From Crocodylus rhombifer (taxonomy: Eukaryota > Chordata > Crocodylia > Crocodylidae): DNA of 64,000 bases. Positions within the stretch are counted from its first letter, which is position 1. Every line of letters begins with the position of its first letter. The stretch covers positions 99,072 to 163,071 of the forward strand of contig JAVSML010020763.1 of NCBI GenBank assembly GCA_038503035.1, given 5' to 3'. The notes under the pieces were generated by a model. It was not told the DNA's origin. It did not search any database and worked only from the letters and a program-made list of their open reading frames with translations. A program made the position numbers and the translations under genes. Positions 10,422 through 21,299 of the stretch are shown here, piece after piece.

Positions 10422-12417
10422 CAGGTGATAGTATAGAGCTACCATAAAATGTCTCTCAGAAAATTTCCAAATTGTCACAATGTCATTCCTACACTAGCTT
10501 GTATAAGCTAGGGATTACTGTAATGAGAGCTAAATCTTATTTTTATTCTCTTGTAGAATCAAAACTCTGGTGGCAGGCAATTACTCTCATTTATGTACAG
10601 TGTCTCAATTACTCTCATACTCTCAAATTCCTTTTCCCTAAATATTCCCTCCAAAGAATATTCACTGTTATTCCCCTAAAAGTCATTGTGTTGGCAAGCA
10701 TTCTTATCAGAACATTAATTCACTGGGATATGAGTGGAAAAGCTGACCCAGACCACACCACAATCACAGGTGATTCCACTTTCAATATTTTAATTCAAGT
10801 GGATATATTGGCAAGTTGTTATGCAATAACGAAATGGACTTTCACATTTAAGTGAAGTGACCAAACGTTTTCTTAGCATGGGCTAGTCGATTATGTTTGG
10901 TGGCATGATTAGCTGGTGCAGAAGGACAGCTCTAGGATTCGATGATCTCTCCAGCTCATAGAGACCCACTGAAAAAGAAATGAGGGAAATTTGCACAGCT
11001 GGTGTCTGTTCTGTGGATTCTTCAGTGTGTCAAGCTTGCACCTCTCAAAAACATGAGGAGCCCGCTGACTTCAATAGCAAATCTGTCACTGGCCGCATGG
11101 GTCCTAACACACCAAATGATTAAAACAGTTAAACTGCATTTCAGAAAAAGTAAATAATCACATTATTTCAGTTCATAAATGCTGCTGCATTCCTGGGTAG
11201 GTATTACAGTCCAAGTGCCTCATGCTTATATCCTTGATAGACCAGGCTTGCTTTTCACGTTATGGCTTCTCAGGGTTCTTTGACCAAAACAAAAAAAAAA
11301 GGGAGGGGTTGGGGGGGAGGGCGCAGAAATCCATTGAGTTGAAACCCCGATATTTCCTAGAAATAACTTTTAGTCAACATTTTTTACTCACTTTATAAAT
11401 GGATTAATATTCCAAAATCTACATGCTCAAATTAGAAGATTATAGCTTTAACTTAGAGGCTAGCTGCTCCAAAACACTAAACTTCTCAGCAACTACACTA
11501 ATCTTGGACTCTATGTTAAATTCTTTTAAGAATAACACTTGAGCGTAATACGAGAAGGGTGTTCTCAGGAGAAAGTTGTTACAGTTGGCATTGACCATTA
11601 GGAGGATGCAAACAGTGCAGTTACATGCTACCCATTACTAAACCTAGAGTTTAGGGATAAATTTCAGCTCTTAACAGAAATTAAAAAAAAAATGTTACTG
11701 GACCTGAAGTGTGACTGCCTTCCACACTTAAGTCAAAGAAGATACTTTGCCATTTTAGGTCCCAAACCTGAAAATTTCCACTAAAGCCATTTCTAGATTT
11801 ATTGTTATTACAAATATGCTTTCTCTAGAGAGTCTGCCAGAGAGCTTGGTACAAATGAGGACACAGGCCACTCTCTAACAGACAGCCAACTGGGCAGGAG
11901 AAGGGACCCATAGAGTTGGCAAACTTGCTGTTACCATCCACAAAATCATACTAACAAATAAGATCCTACACAAAACAATTAACTTCTTGTGATACACACG
12001 TAGAGGTGTGGAACATAGTTTCACTTTTTTATTTTTTTTTTAACCTTGGACTGTGTTTCAGGAGGCACCTTGTTTAGATGCTGTATCCCTGAGAGGAATC
12101 TTTCAGTATTGGCACAGATAATTAAACCAACACAAGGCTTCTAAAATGTAAGAGGATACATGTCTGCCAATGCTGTGTGACCTGACTAACCCTGCACAGT
12201 GTTCTGTTACATTGCTCATTTGAATTCCATCAAGATCAACTATAGTATATTGAAGATTGTCTGAAAACTTCCAGCTGCTGCCCAGATTTTGGGACTGAAG
12301 GGAATGAGACTGACAGTTCTCTGTCACTTGCTTTTCTGAGAAGTGTTTTTGCCATTTCCAACAGGAAGAAATCAGACCTTGGCAAGCGTTTCATAACTGT
12401 AATGAGAGGATAAGTTT
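10422..12417. other. No gene seen
   Basis: AT-rich, unique-looking sequence with a poly-A plus G-rich stretch near 11290-11325 and a poly-T run near 12024-12042. The 127-codon frame at 10472-10855 (+) does not resemble a known protein and has no conserved motif that I can see. Confidence 0.5.
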
Positions 12418-12436
12418 AAAAAAAAAAAAAAAAAAA
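12418..12436. repeat. Poly-A run
   Basis: Nineteen consecutive A. No upstream SINE or LINE body was recognised, so it is listed only as a homopolymer. Confidence 0.9.
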
Positions 12437-12944
12437 GAGATGAAGGACATTGAAAAATCTAGTTGTCCTTTTAGGACCACAAGGCCTTTGCACAAACCCA
12501 AACCAGAGTGTGGATACTATATAGGTAGGATAGGGCTATGCAGGAGCTTGCTGTGTGGTGGTCAAAAAGCACCACAGAGGTTATTTCCACCTGTCATATA
12601 GGTACCTATGCAATCCCAATTAACATGGTGGATTCAGGACTAGTGATATATTTTCACCCAGATTTTCCTAATCCAGGTTTCTATCTTTACTTTTAATATC
12701 ATATGTCTCCAACTGGATTCATGTAGAAAGGTTTCAGGTAGGTTGAAGTAGTTTTCTGAATGCCTCAATACCTGTTTCTGAGCATGATCAGAAAAACCTG
12801 TTTGATAATGTTTGCATCTAAGACCCATCAAGATTAACAAACTAGGTGTAGGAACACCTGTCTGACCTCTGAGTCCTGATTTTGCAGTTGTTCTCAGCGA
12901 ACACCTACCAGATCAAATCCCACACAACACAGACCAAGGGGGCA
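12437..12944. other. No gene seen
   Basis: Nothing recognised in this stretch on either strand. Confidence 0.5.
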
Positions 12945-13250
12945 TGTCTAGACGAGTGCTCATGTGCCTGTTGCAGGATCTTAAAGCAGTTTGAGACACC
13001 ACAAGAGTCATGCTGGAAACAAAAAAATGTTCCCCACACTGCGTATTTGCAGTATGGGCTCTAAATCTGATGACTGGAAATCCAGGTATCAAATAAATAA
13101 ATAAATAAACCGCTGTGGAAAAAGAGCAGGGCAAGGCACGCTCCTGTAGCATGCCCTGAAGCAACCGGAGACGAGGGTCCTCCAAAGAGATGCTCTGGCA
13201 GGCGGCCAGAGCATCTCTATGACTGGCCCTTGCCCCGGTGCAACAGCACA
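12945..13250. mobile_element. Partial Harbinger-like element (one end)
   Basis: Begins GGGGGCATGTCTAGACGAG, the same type of terminal sequence as the ends at 47506 and 50726. The opposite end was not found and may lie in or past the assembly gap. It contains an (AAAT)n run at 13091-13109 and an inverted repeat with 14-bp arms AGAGATGCTCTGGC around a 5-nt loop (about 13186-13218). No coding sequence is seen. Confidence 0.45.
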
Positions 13251-13460
13251 CCGCCTCAGCGTGCAGGGCAAGCGGGAGCGGGGCAGGGCTGCAGTGTGAC
13301 CTGGACTTGGGCTCTGTCCCAAGTAATTAGGGACTGGGGGGGAGGACATGGGACTGGAGGTAGAGGGCTGTGAGGATGCAGGTGACGCTGTGTGGGTGGT
13401 GAGCTGCTCTAGAGGGGTGAGTTCCCTCCTCCTACTTCCCCATCCCCCTCCAAACCTCAC

Positions 13461-13470
13461 NNNNNNNNNN
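13461..13470. other. Assembly gap of 10 N
   Basis: Ten unresolved bases inside a GC-rich block. A fixed short N run usually marks a gap of unknown or small estimated size, so features across it, such as the element starting at 12945, cannot be measured reliably. Confidence 0.98.
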
Positions 13471-13721
13471 GGAGGTGGCAGCAGAGGTGTGTGAGAGAGA
13501 GTTTAGGGTTGGGGTGGGGTTGCACTCCAGGTAGTAAAGGCTTCCAGAGCCAGACTTTGAGCCCACTTGTCCCCCTAGATCAGCCTGCACAGGGGGAGGA
13601 CAGGGCTTAGCTTAGTCTCTGAGCCCCAGTCGAGGGTGTCTCAGGAACAGCACGAGGCAGGGAGCAGAACGGCAAGGCTCCAAGCCACAAAGCAGCGGGT
13701 GGGACAGCTGCAGTTGGACTC

Positions 13722-14175
13722 ATGTCCTGGTGCTGGGACAAAGATGCATCTGGGAAGGAGCTAGTGGGGCTGCAGGTCAGGTGTGAGGGGACTGGGGAGT
13801 GGGGCTGTGGGTTGAGAGTGAGGGGCAAAGGCGGGGGCAGAGCACTGGCATATCAGTGCTGCTCAGCACCGCACATCCAAGTGAGCGAAGGGGGTAGGGG
13901 CAGCTCTGATTTTTCTATGACAAAAAAACCAAAAGTAAATGCTGAAGTGTATAGAGTTTTTGAATCCATTCTATTATGATGACAGAGGCACTGGTAAGGC
14001 TTCCAAGTTAGTTTAAACTTGTAAATATAACAGTAAATATTGCCCAACTGATCTCTATATATAGTGGCATTTTGTTTTAATAATGAAAGAACATGGATTT
14101 GGGGTATTTTAATGAGAGAATTTGAGTTTCTTATCAGAGAACTTGCAATTTTTAAATAGGGAACACCTGGATCTG
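13722..14175. repeat. Unclassified interspersed repeat, copy 2
   Basis: Aligns with 2415-2940 in the same orientation: GTGGGTTGAGAGTGAGGGGC, then GGGGCAGCTCTGATTTTTCT, then GACAGAGGCACTGGTAAGGC, then TTGCAATTTTTAAATAGGG. This copy lacks the CA microsatellite and has an extra short block around GAGTTTCTTATCAGAG. It may start further left, in the GC-rich sequence on either side of the gap. It is followed at once by the Myb/SANT-like pseudogene, which could mean that both belong to one longer element. Confidence 0.7.
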
Positions 14176-14232
14176 CTGGTGAGACAAGTGGTGAGACCCC
14201 AGGTAGAGGAGCCTGTCCAGGGCCAGCACTGG

Positions 14233-14470
14233 GAACCCAGTTGGAGGGCAGATGAGGTGGCTGACCTCTTAGCCATTTGGAGCCAAGAGGACACACTTTG
14301 ACAATTCAAAGCGGGCTCCTGCAAGGAGCACATCTTCTGGGTGATAGTTGCCCAGATGGCAGAGCGGGGGACATCAGGAGACATGACAGCAGTGCCACCC
14401 AACGGCCCACTGGCAGCTGGCCCAGAGGTGCAGGAGGCTGTGCTACAGTGCCCTTACCACAGCCCAGGTG
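14233..14470 (+). pseudogene. Decayed Myb/SANT-like DNA-binding domain
   Basis: On the + strand the frame near 14251 reads DEVADLLAIWSQEDTL, a TGA (14300-14302), then QFKAGSC, KEHIFWVIVAQMAERG. Spacing and residues (acidic start, LLAIW, hydrophobic helix, AERG end) fit the Myb/SANT-like domain found in Harbinger-type second proteins and in many reptile DNA-binding genes. In a neighbouring frame QQCH follows where the family usually has a QCC-type motif, so at least one frameshift follows AERG. No start, no zinc fingers and no transposase follow. It is either a processed or decayed host gene copy or a transposon gene remnant. A chance match is possible. Confidence 0.45.
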
Positions 14471-14850
14471 GCCGTGCAGTCCCTGTCCAGGTCTGGCAGG
14501 TGCACAGCCATGGGGCTATAGGTCCAAGAGTAGGGATACTCTCACAGGTGGCAGCAGGTCTCATCCAGGCAGCACCCCCCACTGCCAGACTGCTGCAGTG
14601 GGTAGAGGGTACAGGGGCCACTCTAGGTTAGAGCTGCTTCAGCAGTCCAGCTGGCACAAGTGATAGTACCCTTATATACCAACTGACTGGGCAGAAGCTC
14701 CTGAGGGAAAATAGCCCTGAACTGCTCACCAGCATAGGTTTTTATAGTGCTGAATCCACAAATGTCTGGCACAAATTTGTGCCACTGCTATTTGAGCTGC
14801 TGCCAATGCACATGCCTGCATCTGTGGACATGCCCAGGTAGTACTTTTTT
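14471..14850. other. GC-rich sequence, no gene
   Basis: Continues the GC-rich block. Long open frames at 14277-14663 and 14341-14631 are by-products of base composition and overlap the Myb/SANT-like remnant. Confidence 0.45.
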
Positions 14851-14854
14851 ACCC

Positions 14855-14945
14855 AATAGCTCAGGAGTTACAGCACTTACCCAGGAATTTAAAAAACTAG
14901 GTGCTACAACCCCTACTTCAGTGTCTGTACCCTTTTGCAGATCTA
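14855..14945 (+). repeat. tRNA-like repeat fragment, copy 1
   Basis: Contains TAGCTCAGGAGTTACAGCAC followed by TTACCCAGG, close to the sequence at 25475-25545. The first part fits a pol III box A. A box B-like AACCCCTAC appears later but is weak. It is best read as an old SINE-like fragment and not as a working tRNA gene, because no cloverleaf or CCA-type end can be built. Confidence 0.35.
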
Positions 14946-15814
14946 GCCCTGAGATCAGTGCTTATCGCATATGTTAATAACAATGAGTTCGGGCATTTCA
15001 TGGACAAGCACTTTTCAGTACTTAATTCCTGAACACAGCATTTTAGAAAGCTGTATGGATATTAGTTGTAAAGTTACCATTAACATTCATGTTCCCTATG
15101 GAATAGAAAATGACTTCTAGCTACCCCTTTGTCTTTAAATAAATTAATTTCATAGGAATCAAATGATTTAATGGCTTTACCCTGATATACTACATCAGCA
15201 GTATATAGGATAGGCAGTACAGCCACTAGATGGTAGCAAAAGCTGTGCATTTTATCAGCTGAGCAGTCAAGTAAGCAGAAACAGTAAACTGAAGTTAAGT
15301 GACTCATCTTGATGAATTGTAATGAACTTAATGGCTATTAGGTTACTCTAAAACACATTGTGAAACTAGAAAAATGTTAATGCATCCAAGCAATCGCCCA
15401 AGAGATCAGCAAGATTTGACTGCCTAATAAAGATATTTTTAATTAAGGGTCACATAAAATTTTACTGAGAAACCTCAGGGATAATTTGAAGTGGTTACTT
15501 AGCACTGTTTTTCGTTTACTGCTTGGGCTCATCTCTAGCTCAAGGAAAACTGGATCATATCTTTGTCTAAGTTCTTCTAGGAAGGGGTTGGATAAGGAGT
15601 CCTTTTTGTTCAGACTCCTCTCTCCCCAGAGGAGCTCCCAAGTATGGGTTTCACTGGTATGTCATACACTTTTGTTGAGTCCCTACTGAATTGCTTTAAT
15701 AACTAAAATATTTATTTGTTAGATTTACATAAGGCCTTTCCAGACAAAGGCTTACACAGAAGAGCAAAGTATCTTATAAAATAGGCAAATGAGAACAGAA
15801 CAGGAGAAACAAAA
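14946..15814. other. No gene seen
   Basis: Unique-looking AT-rich sequence. No reading frame or repeat recognised. Confidence 0.5.
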
Positions 15815-15816
15815 TA

Positions 15817-16388
15817 CAGGTTTCCTTCGCTTTACGCAGTACATGCATTCCTGGAAAACAGTGCATAAAGGGAAGCCACTTTACAATGTAACAAATAGGG
15901 ATATGTTCCAAGACCTTGCCTGTACTGACCCCCAGACCCACTTCTATCACTTTTACAAGACAATTTTGAGGCTCACCAACAGCAGACAGTGCACACAAGA
16001 ACAGGGTGGTGGTGAATGTTTAGTTGGTGTGAAGAGAGGGTGGGGAAGGGTCTTCAGTGTCAGACTCTGCATCCCTGGTAAGAGGTATAGGGAGGGTAAC
16101 ATCCATTAGAGATAAGCTAGCAAGGTGCTTAGAAGCCGTAATGGGGATGGCAACTACGGAAACAAATGTTGCAGACAACGAGCGAAGAGCGCAGATCCAC
16201 ATAGGAGACTATATTTGGGTGTGCATCACTCCCATAACGCACGACAAAGCACCTGACTGAGGACTTCCACCACACTGATCACATAAGAGGGAATTTAATT
16301 CACATATAACACATTTTTGGTATAAAAAGGGTCATTGCATAAGAATGAATTCGCACATACAGAACCTGCATAAAGCAAGGGAAACCTG
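15817..16388. mobile_element. Tc1/mariner-like (Tigger-type) MITE
   Basis: The left end is CAGGTTTCCTTCGCTTTACG and the reverse complement of the right end is CAGGTTTCCCTTGCTTTATG, a terminal inverted repeat of about 24 bp with few mismatches. TA dinucleotides lie directly outside both ends (15815-15816 and 16389-16390), as expected for this superfamily. The 572-bp body has no transposase, so it is non-autonomous. The good match between the ends suggests moderate age. Confidence 0.85.
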
Positions 16389-16390
16389 TA

Positions 16391-19300
16391 TAATGTTAGA
16401 TGGTCCTAAAAAGTTGCTTCTGGTGGCTAAGGATGGGACACATGTTGATGCATAAGCTTGCACTAGAGATGCACTTGAACAAGGGTAGGGACCACTTGAA
16501 CAAGAGTAGCTAATGTATTTCTTAGAAAAGACAGCCATTTTCTGAGTAGACGTGAAACCTCCCACTGTTCACAATAAGAGTCAGATTAGCCATAAAGAGT
16601 AGAGCTTGGGTTGTTCTACAGCCTGTATTGCTAGCTTTCATAATTTTATTGCAAGTTTCATGGTACTTGGGGTATTATGAAAATGCCAGCTCCTGGAGAC
16701 AAGTGATGGTGTGAGATTTTCAGCTTTCATTTTAAAAAAGGCTCTAGCCACCTTACAGAGAATGCTTCAAGATGTCCCCCCCGGGAGCACTCTTAAGATA
16801 GCAAAAAACAGATACTGACTCCTCATCTTTTTTGATGCTTAGGGCCTAGTGATAGTGCTAACTCAATTTTCCATCATGAGAACCCCAAATCTGATGTTTG
16901 CAGTTCCTTTAAGGTTTTGGGTGGTTGTACAATTTCATCAGCGAGACCAGGCAATAGCTTACATAACCAATATCTTCATAGGTCAGGAGGATGCTGGACT
17001 GTGACTTGCTGGACCACCTCCTACGCAGCAGCCTGTGAAGTGGGTTAGCAGATTGCTGGAGTAAGTGTTTGGATCTGCAACCCTCTGTGTCTCTAGTAAC
17101 CCTGGAGGGCTTATATCTCACTGAAGGAAATCTCTCCATGTTATGCCTTTGCATAAGTGACTCCATACTAATTTAACTGCAGGGCTCTGCCATACAGAGA
17201 ATTCCTCAGTGTGTAACTAGCTTAGAGTAAAGAAGCAGTATTGTATTAAAGCTTGGTCATTTGTTGTTTGCTTATTGCTTAAATTTGGTTCAGTTTTTTC
17301 CCCATTCTTCTCCATGGTGGAGCAGCCATTAATTTCCATAGTTTTCTCCATACAGGGTATAGAGTTCTTATGTTCTGTCTACTCTGGCAATTCATTCTGT
17401 GTTCATTTTTGCATGAATTTCAATCCATCTGCTGCATGCCTAGGAGAACATCTATATATATATAAAATGAAGTGTACGTCTGTCTGTATTATGTAAGTAT
17501 ATTCGCTTATAACTCAAGAATGGCTGGTCCTATCTACTCTAAACCTTCCAAAATAACTGAATATCACTCAAGAAAAATTATAGGTGGGTTATTTTTCACT
17601 TGACCCTTTTTGGGGCTTACAGTGACTATTTAAGGGAAGAGTGCTTTTTACATAGACAGTTACATGTGGCTTGCTCCAGAGCCAGTAGTTGAAGAGGGTT
17701 GTATATACCAGCACCAACAGGAAACACTGTATTGTTTACAAAGAAGCTCTACAATAAAGCTCATTCATTTGGATGTCATTTGAAATGTTGTTCCATGTCA
17801 TATATTAAATGTGAAATATGTTGTACTAAGTTCTTTGAAAATAAACAAACACTGCAGTTCCAAAAATGATGACCTGGACAAAGAAAATGTCCTTTCACTA
17901 GTCTTTTAATAAAGAATACAGGCCTGAAGAGACACTTGAACACTGGTAAGACTGCATTCTCACCAAGCAAACCACATGACAGCAGGGTTATCATGAACAT
18001 ATTGTTTCCCCATCACTACCTACTTGTCCTACAAAAATCAGATTAAGGACAATAAATTTAAAAATGGTATTTAGGGGCCTAATACCTATTGCCCTCTATT
18101 TTCAGTGCTAAGGACTAAGATACAGAAAAGATCATGTAGAATTAGTGTCCCATAAATCATTAAATGCAGCAGTGCTCTCTACTCTTCATTACTAAGACTG
18201 CCAATGAGGGTGGCCATTGTGATAGCAGGTTGTGTGACAGGAGCACCTTTTCAGTTGAAGCTGGACCAAAGCCACCAACTGTGTCAACCAGCCCACTTAA
18301 AGTGTCAACCAATGGAAGTTACTATCAGTCAATACGGACAAACTGGCTGCATGCAGTACAGATAGAAGTCCTCCTGTCTCATTTAGGACCATCCAGGATT
18401 AGTCTCAGTTAGACGAAGGCTTTAAGTGACCGTTGATATTTAGTAAGGTAGTCTAGGTAAACATCTTGGAATATGAACTAAGCTGCAAATATTAACATTG
18501 CCCAAGAATGTGAAAATGCTAAGGCTGAAGAAACATATGCAGTTCTGCAGAGCGTTTGCATTTATTATTATATTTTTCCCATTGTATCTAAGAGTATGCA
18601 ACCAACATGGGAGACTCTATTCTGTTGAGTCCTGTGAAAACTCACAGGAAAAGAGTCTGTCTCTTGAATGTTGTCTCAAAAGAGAAGACAGAAAAAAAGT
18701 TAAGATGAAAAGGATAAGCAGAAAGTGGAAAGTGAGGCACTCAAAGATTAAGGGGGTTTCCCAAAATAATAATGTAGGGAACCTGAAAGATAGCTAGCTT
18801 GAGCAAGGGTCTCCTGAGTCTCACACTAGTCCCTTTCTACCTTGTTGATAACATTTAAAAAGATATGCCTTTGAATTATTAATGAAGGTTTTTCACCCTG
18901 CTGTTGAGGCTGAACTAAGGATTTGTTCTCAGATTTAAACCTTTACACCATTTATCTGACATGTTTGATGGAGATAGCCTTGGATGACTTTTTATAAAGG
19001 TGTAAATCACCTATACAACAAATTAATACAAAACATATATTTAGCAGATGATATTGATTAACAGGTAGATTCCAGTAAGATGATGTATGAAGCGTACATG
19101 AAAGTCAATAAGACAAACAAAATGCAAGAGCTTTGAGATAAGCTGGGGGTGTGGGGAAAGAGGGAAAAAAAAATCAATGCTACCCAGCTATTATCATTGC
19201 AAAATAGGGTTCATGAGAGATTATATTAAACTCCTGTAAATCGCTGTTTAAAATACCTGGTATTAATCATAACATCTGACCATACTGGCGACAATGGTTT

Positions 19301-19445
19301 TCACATACATATTCATTTAATCTTGTAATTTGTGAGGTCTTTAATATGCCGGACACTTGTACTGTTCCGAACTGTCTTTCAAGATGAATGAATTGCAGCA
19401 ATATTACAGAAGAGCTTGCTGGATGAAATAGCCTTTATCTCTTTA
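16391..19445. other. No gene seen; AT-rich
   Basis: Long unique-looking stretch. A short TA run at 17453-17464 is followed by AAATGAAGTGTACGTCTGTC and then CTCAAGAATGGCTGG, a pattern seen beside TA runs in some transposons. The 99-codon frame at 18498-18797 (+) is lysine-rich at its end and resembles nothing that I know. Confidence 0.45.
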
Positions 19446-19451
19446 TCATAA

Positions 19452-19960
19452 TGCAGGCGTGGGGAAAACACAGCCTACAGGGATCCCTTGGTCCCACCTG
19501 ACCCAGGCACTGCCTGGCCACAGTGAGTCCCGTCACCCCCTGGGCACACAGTGGGGCTGGGGTGGCTCCACAGTTGGACTGCCTTTCTAGGTAGACCAGG
19601 TGGTGCTGGCTTCTTCCATCTGCTGCCACCACTGGCCCCAGCCCTGCAGTACCAGTGGGGACCCGACCATAGCCCCAACCTGGCATGCCCTACACCCGCT
19701 CCAGACTCACCTGCTTATGTTAAACAGTGGCAGCAGCAGTGCTGGCTGGGCAGAAACTATAGCTCAGCCTAAGGGGGAAAAAATGGCTCCCTCCCCCTTG
19801 CTGCTGCCCAGCGCTCCTGCTACAGCCACACAGAACCTGTGCTGGGCTGCCCTGCTGCCCTGCTGGGTAGCCTGGAGGTGGTGGTGACAGCAGCAGAGCT
19901 GCAAGGCAGCCTGGCATGCACCCCGGCCAGCTGTAGCAGGGAGCACTGTTACCTATAGTT
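19452..19960. repeat. GC-rich repeat, possible hAT left end
   Basis: Begins CAGGCGTGGGGAAAACACAG followed by GGGATCC, which resembles the CAGGGGTGGGCAAA start of many hAT elements. The rest is GC-rich with CTGCTGCC and CAGCAG motifs. No matching right end or duplication was found, so this is at most a truncated copy. Confidence 0.4.
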
Positions 19961-20510
19961 TTTTCTTAACTTTCAGTATGAAAGATAGGAGCTATCCAAT
20001 AGTAACAGCAGCTGGTTTTGGTATACAGTCAAGGTTGTGCGGTTTGCAAGGAAGGTTTTGTGGGTATGGTGGGATGTACATGGAAGCCTCCCATATGAAC
20101 CCCCCCTGAGCTGGTCAACACCCATCCCTGCTCGCAACAGCCCTGAGCCTGCATTCCCTGTGGTGCTTCTTTGCCACCACCAGCAGTACGCAGCCCCAGC
20201 CTACCCCTTACTCCAGAAAAAGTCCTGTTGAAGTAAAAGCAAGATATCACTGTTTTCCCTATCCTACTTCATCCCTGCTTGAAGCTTTTGGCACTTTTGA
20301 GAATGAAGTTACAGCAAAAGTGAGTCAAAATTTCCAGTGCTCCATCACCATTCCCTGAAGAACCACCTTGAAGAAGGAATCTCCTTTCAAGCACTCTCTG
20401 TTCAGACAGCACCAGCCTTACAAGTAGGTAAACTCTCAACCTACCTACACAAATCTAGGAACCAACCAAACACAATCTATTTGCAGATAGGGATGTAGCA
20501 TCGTCTTAAG
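19961..20510. other. No gene seen
   Basis: Mixed AT-rich and GC-rich sequence without a recognised element. Confidence 0.45.
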
Positions 20511-20559
20511 GAACTGTGCAACATGTCCCTAGCTGCATAGAGGGTTTGGCACTTCTGCT

Positions 20560-20960
20560 CCAGGTGACACCCCTTACATTTGGTGTCAGGAAGGAATTTT
20601 TCCCAAGTCAGATTGGCACAGATGCCATTTTTTCGTTTTTCTCTGTAGCACCCTCCCCCCGCAACTGGTTACAGAAGTGTACCAGGGTAGTCCAACTTCA
20701 GAGCAACTGGACAATCCCGAACATGTGCAGCCTCCATGCTGCATGAGCACCCCCACCACTACCACTGCTGCCATGCAAGCAGTATGAGCCCCCCACATGA
20801 GCCTCCCAATGACACTAGAACAGGGCAGCAAGCTCATGGGGCCTCCCACCATTGTGTCTTGCCCCAGAGACCCCAGCTGCCATCCCCAGTGCAACTGGAA
20901 TAATGGGAGCAGCAGTGGCCAGGCAAGAGCCTGGGGCCTCCCAAATGGACAAGCCTGCTC
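20560..20960. repeat. Repeat-like GC-rich segment
   Basis: GGTGTCAGGAAGGAATTTTT followed by a CAGATTGGCACAGATGCC-like block resembles a repeat common in turtle and crocodilian DNA. I cannot name the family or its limits. The GC-rich remainder has open frames on both strands that are not credible genes. Confidence 0.35.
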
Positions 20961-21129
20961 TGTAGCATGAGACATGGGTCCTTTTTCTGGGATTTTCTAA
21001 ACATATATTAACCATTTGTTTCTTTGCTGTTGCAGTGGCAGGGCACTGGCAGTGTCCTTGTAGCCCCTGCTTTTATCTATGGCATGTTATATGCTGTTTT
21101 GGGGGGGTCAGATATTGTTCCTTATCAGT

Positions 21130-21263
21130 TGTAAGTGAGGATTTGAAATGGTGATCTGAGGGATTGCTTTAGTGAATGAGGGTCTCAAATGCAGGTGACA
21201 GGCCTCAATGGCCCAGGAGACCCTTTCCAGCTCTATGTCCTTATGTGTAGTCCCCTGTATACT
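21130..21263 (+). repeat. CR1-like LINE 3' end, degraded
   Basis: The sequence GGAGACCCTTTCCAGCTCTA followed by TGTCCTTATG matches the closing part of CR1-type 3' UTRs, where a GACC(T/C)CTTCCAGC block precedes short ATG-rich tail repeats. Only the last part is present. A direct repeat of TGTGTAGTCCCCTGT follows at about 21245-21282. Confidence 0.5.
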
Positions 21264-21299
21264 GTGTAGTCCCCTGTGTACCTGGGAGGCTGGCACAAA

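Noticed and set aside
14855..14945. A functional tRNA gene
   Set aside because: Only a box A-like part is present. No anticodon stem, box B or acceptor pairing could be built.
18498..18797. A 99-codon frame with a basic C-terminal part, as a possible small gene
   Set aside because: No recognised domain, no supporting splice or promoter context, and frames of this length are expected by chance in 64 kb.
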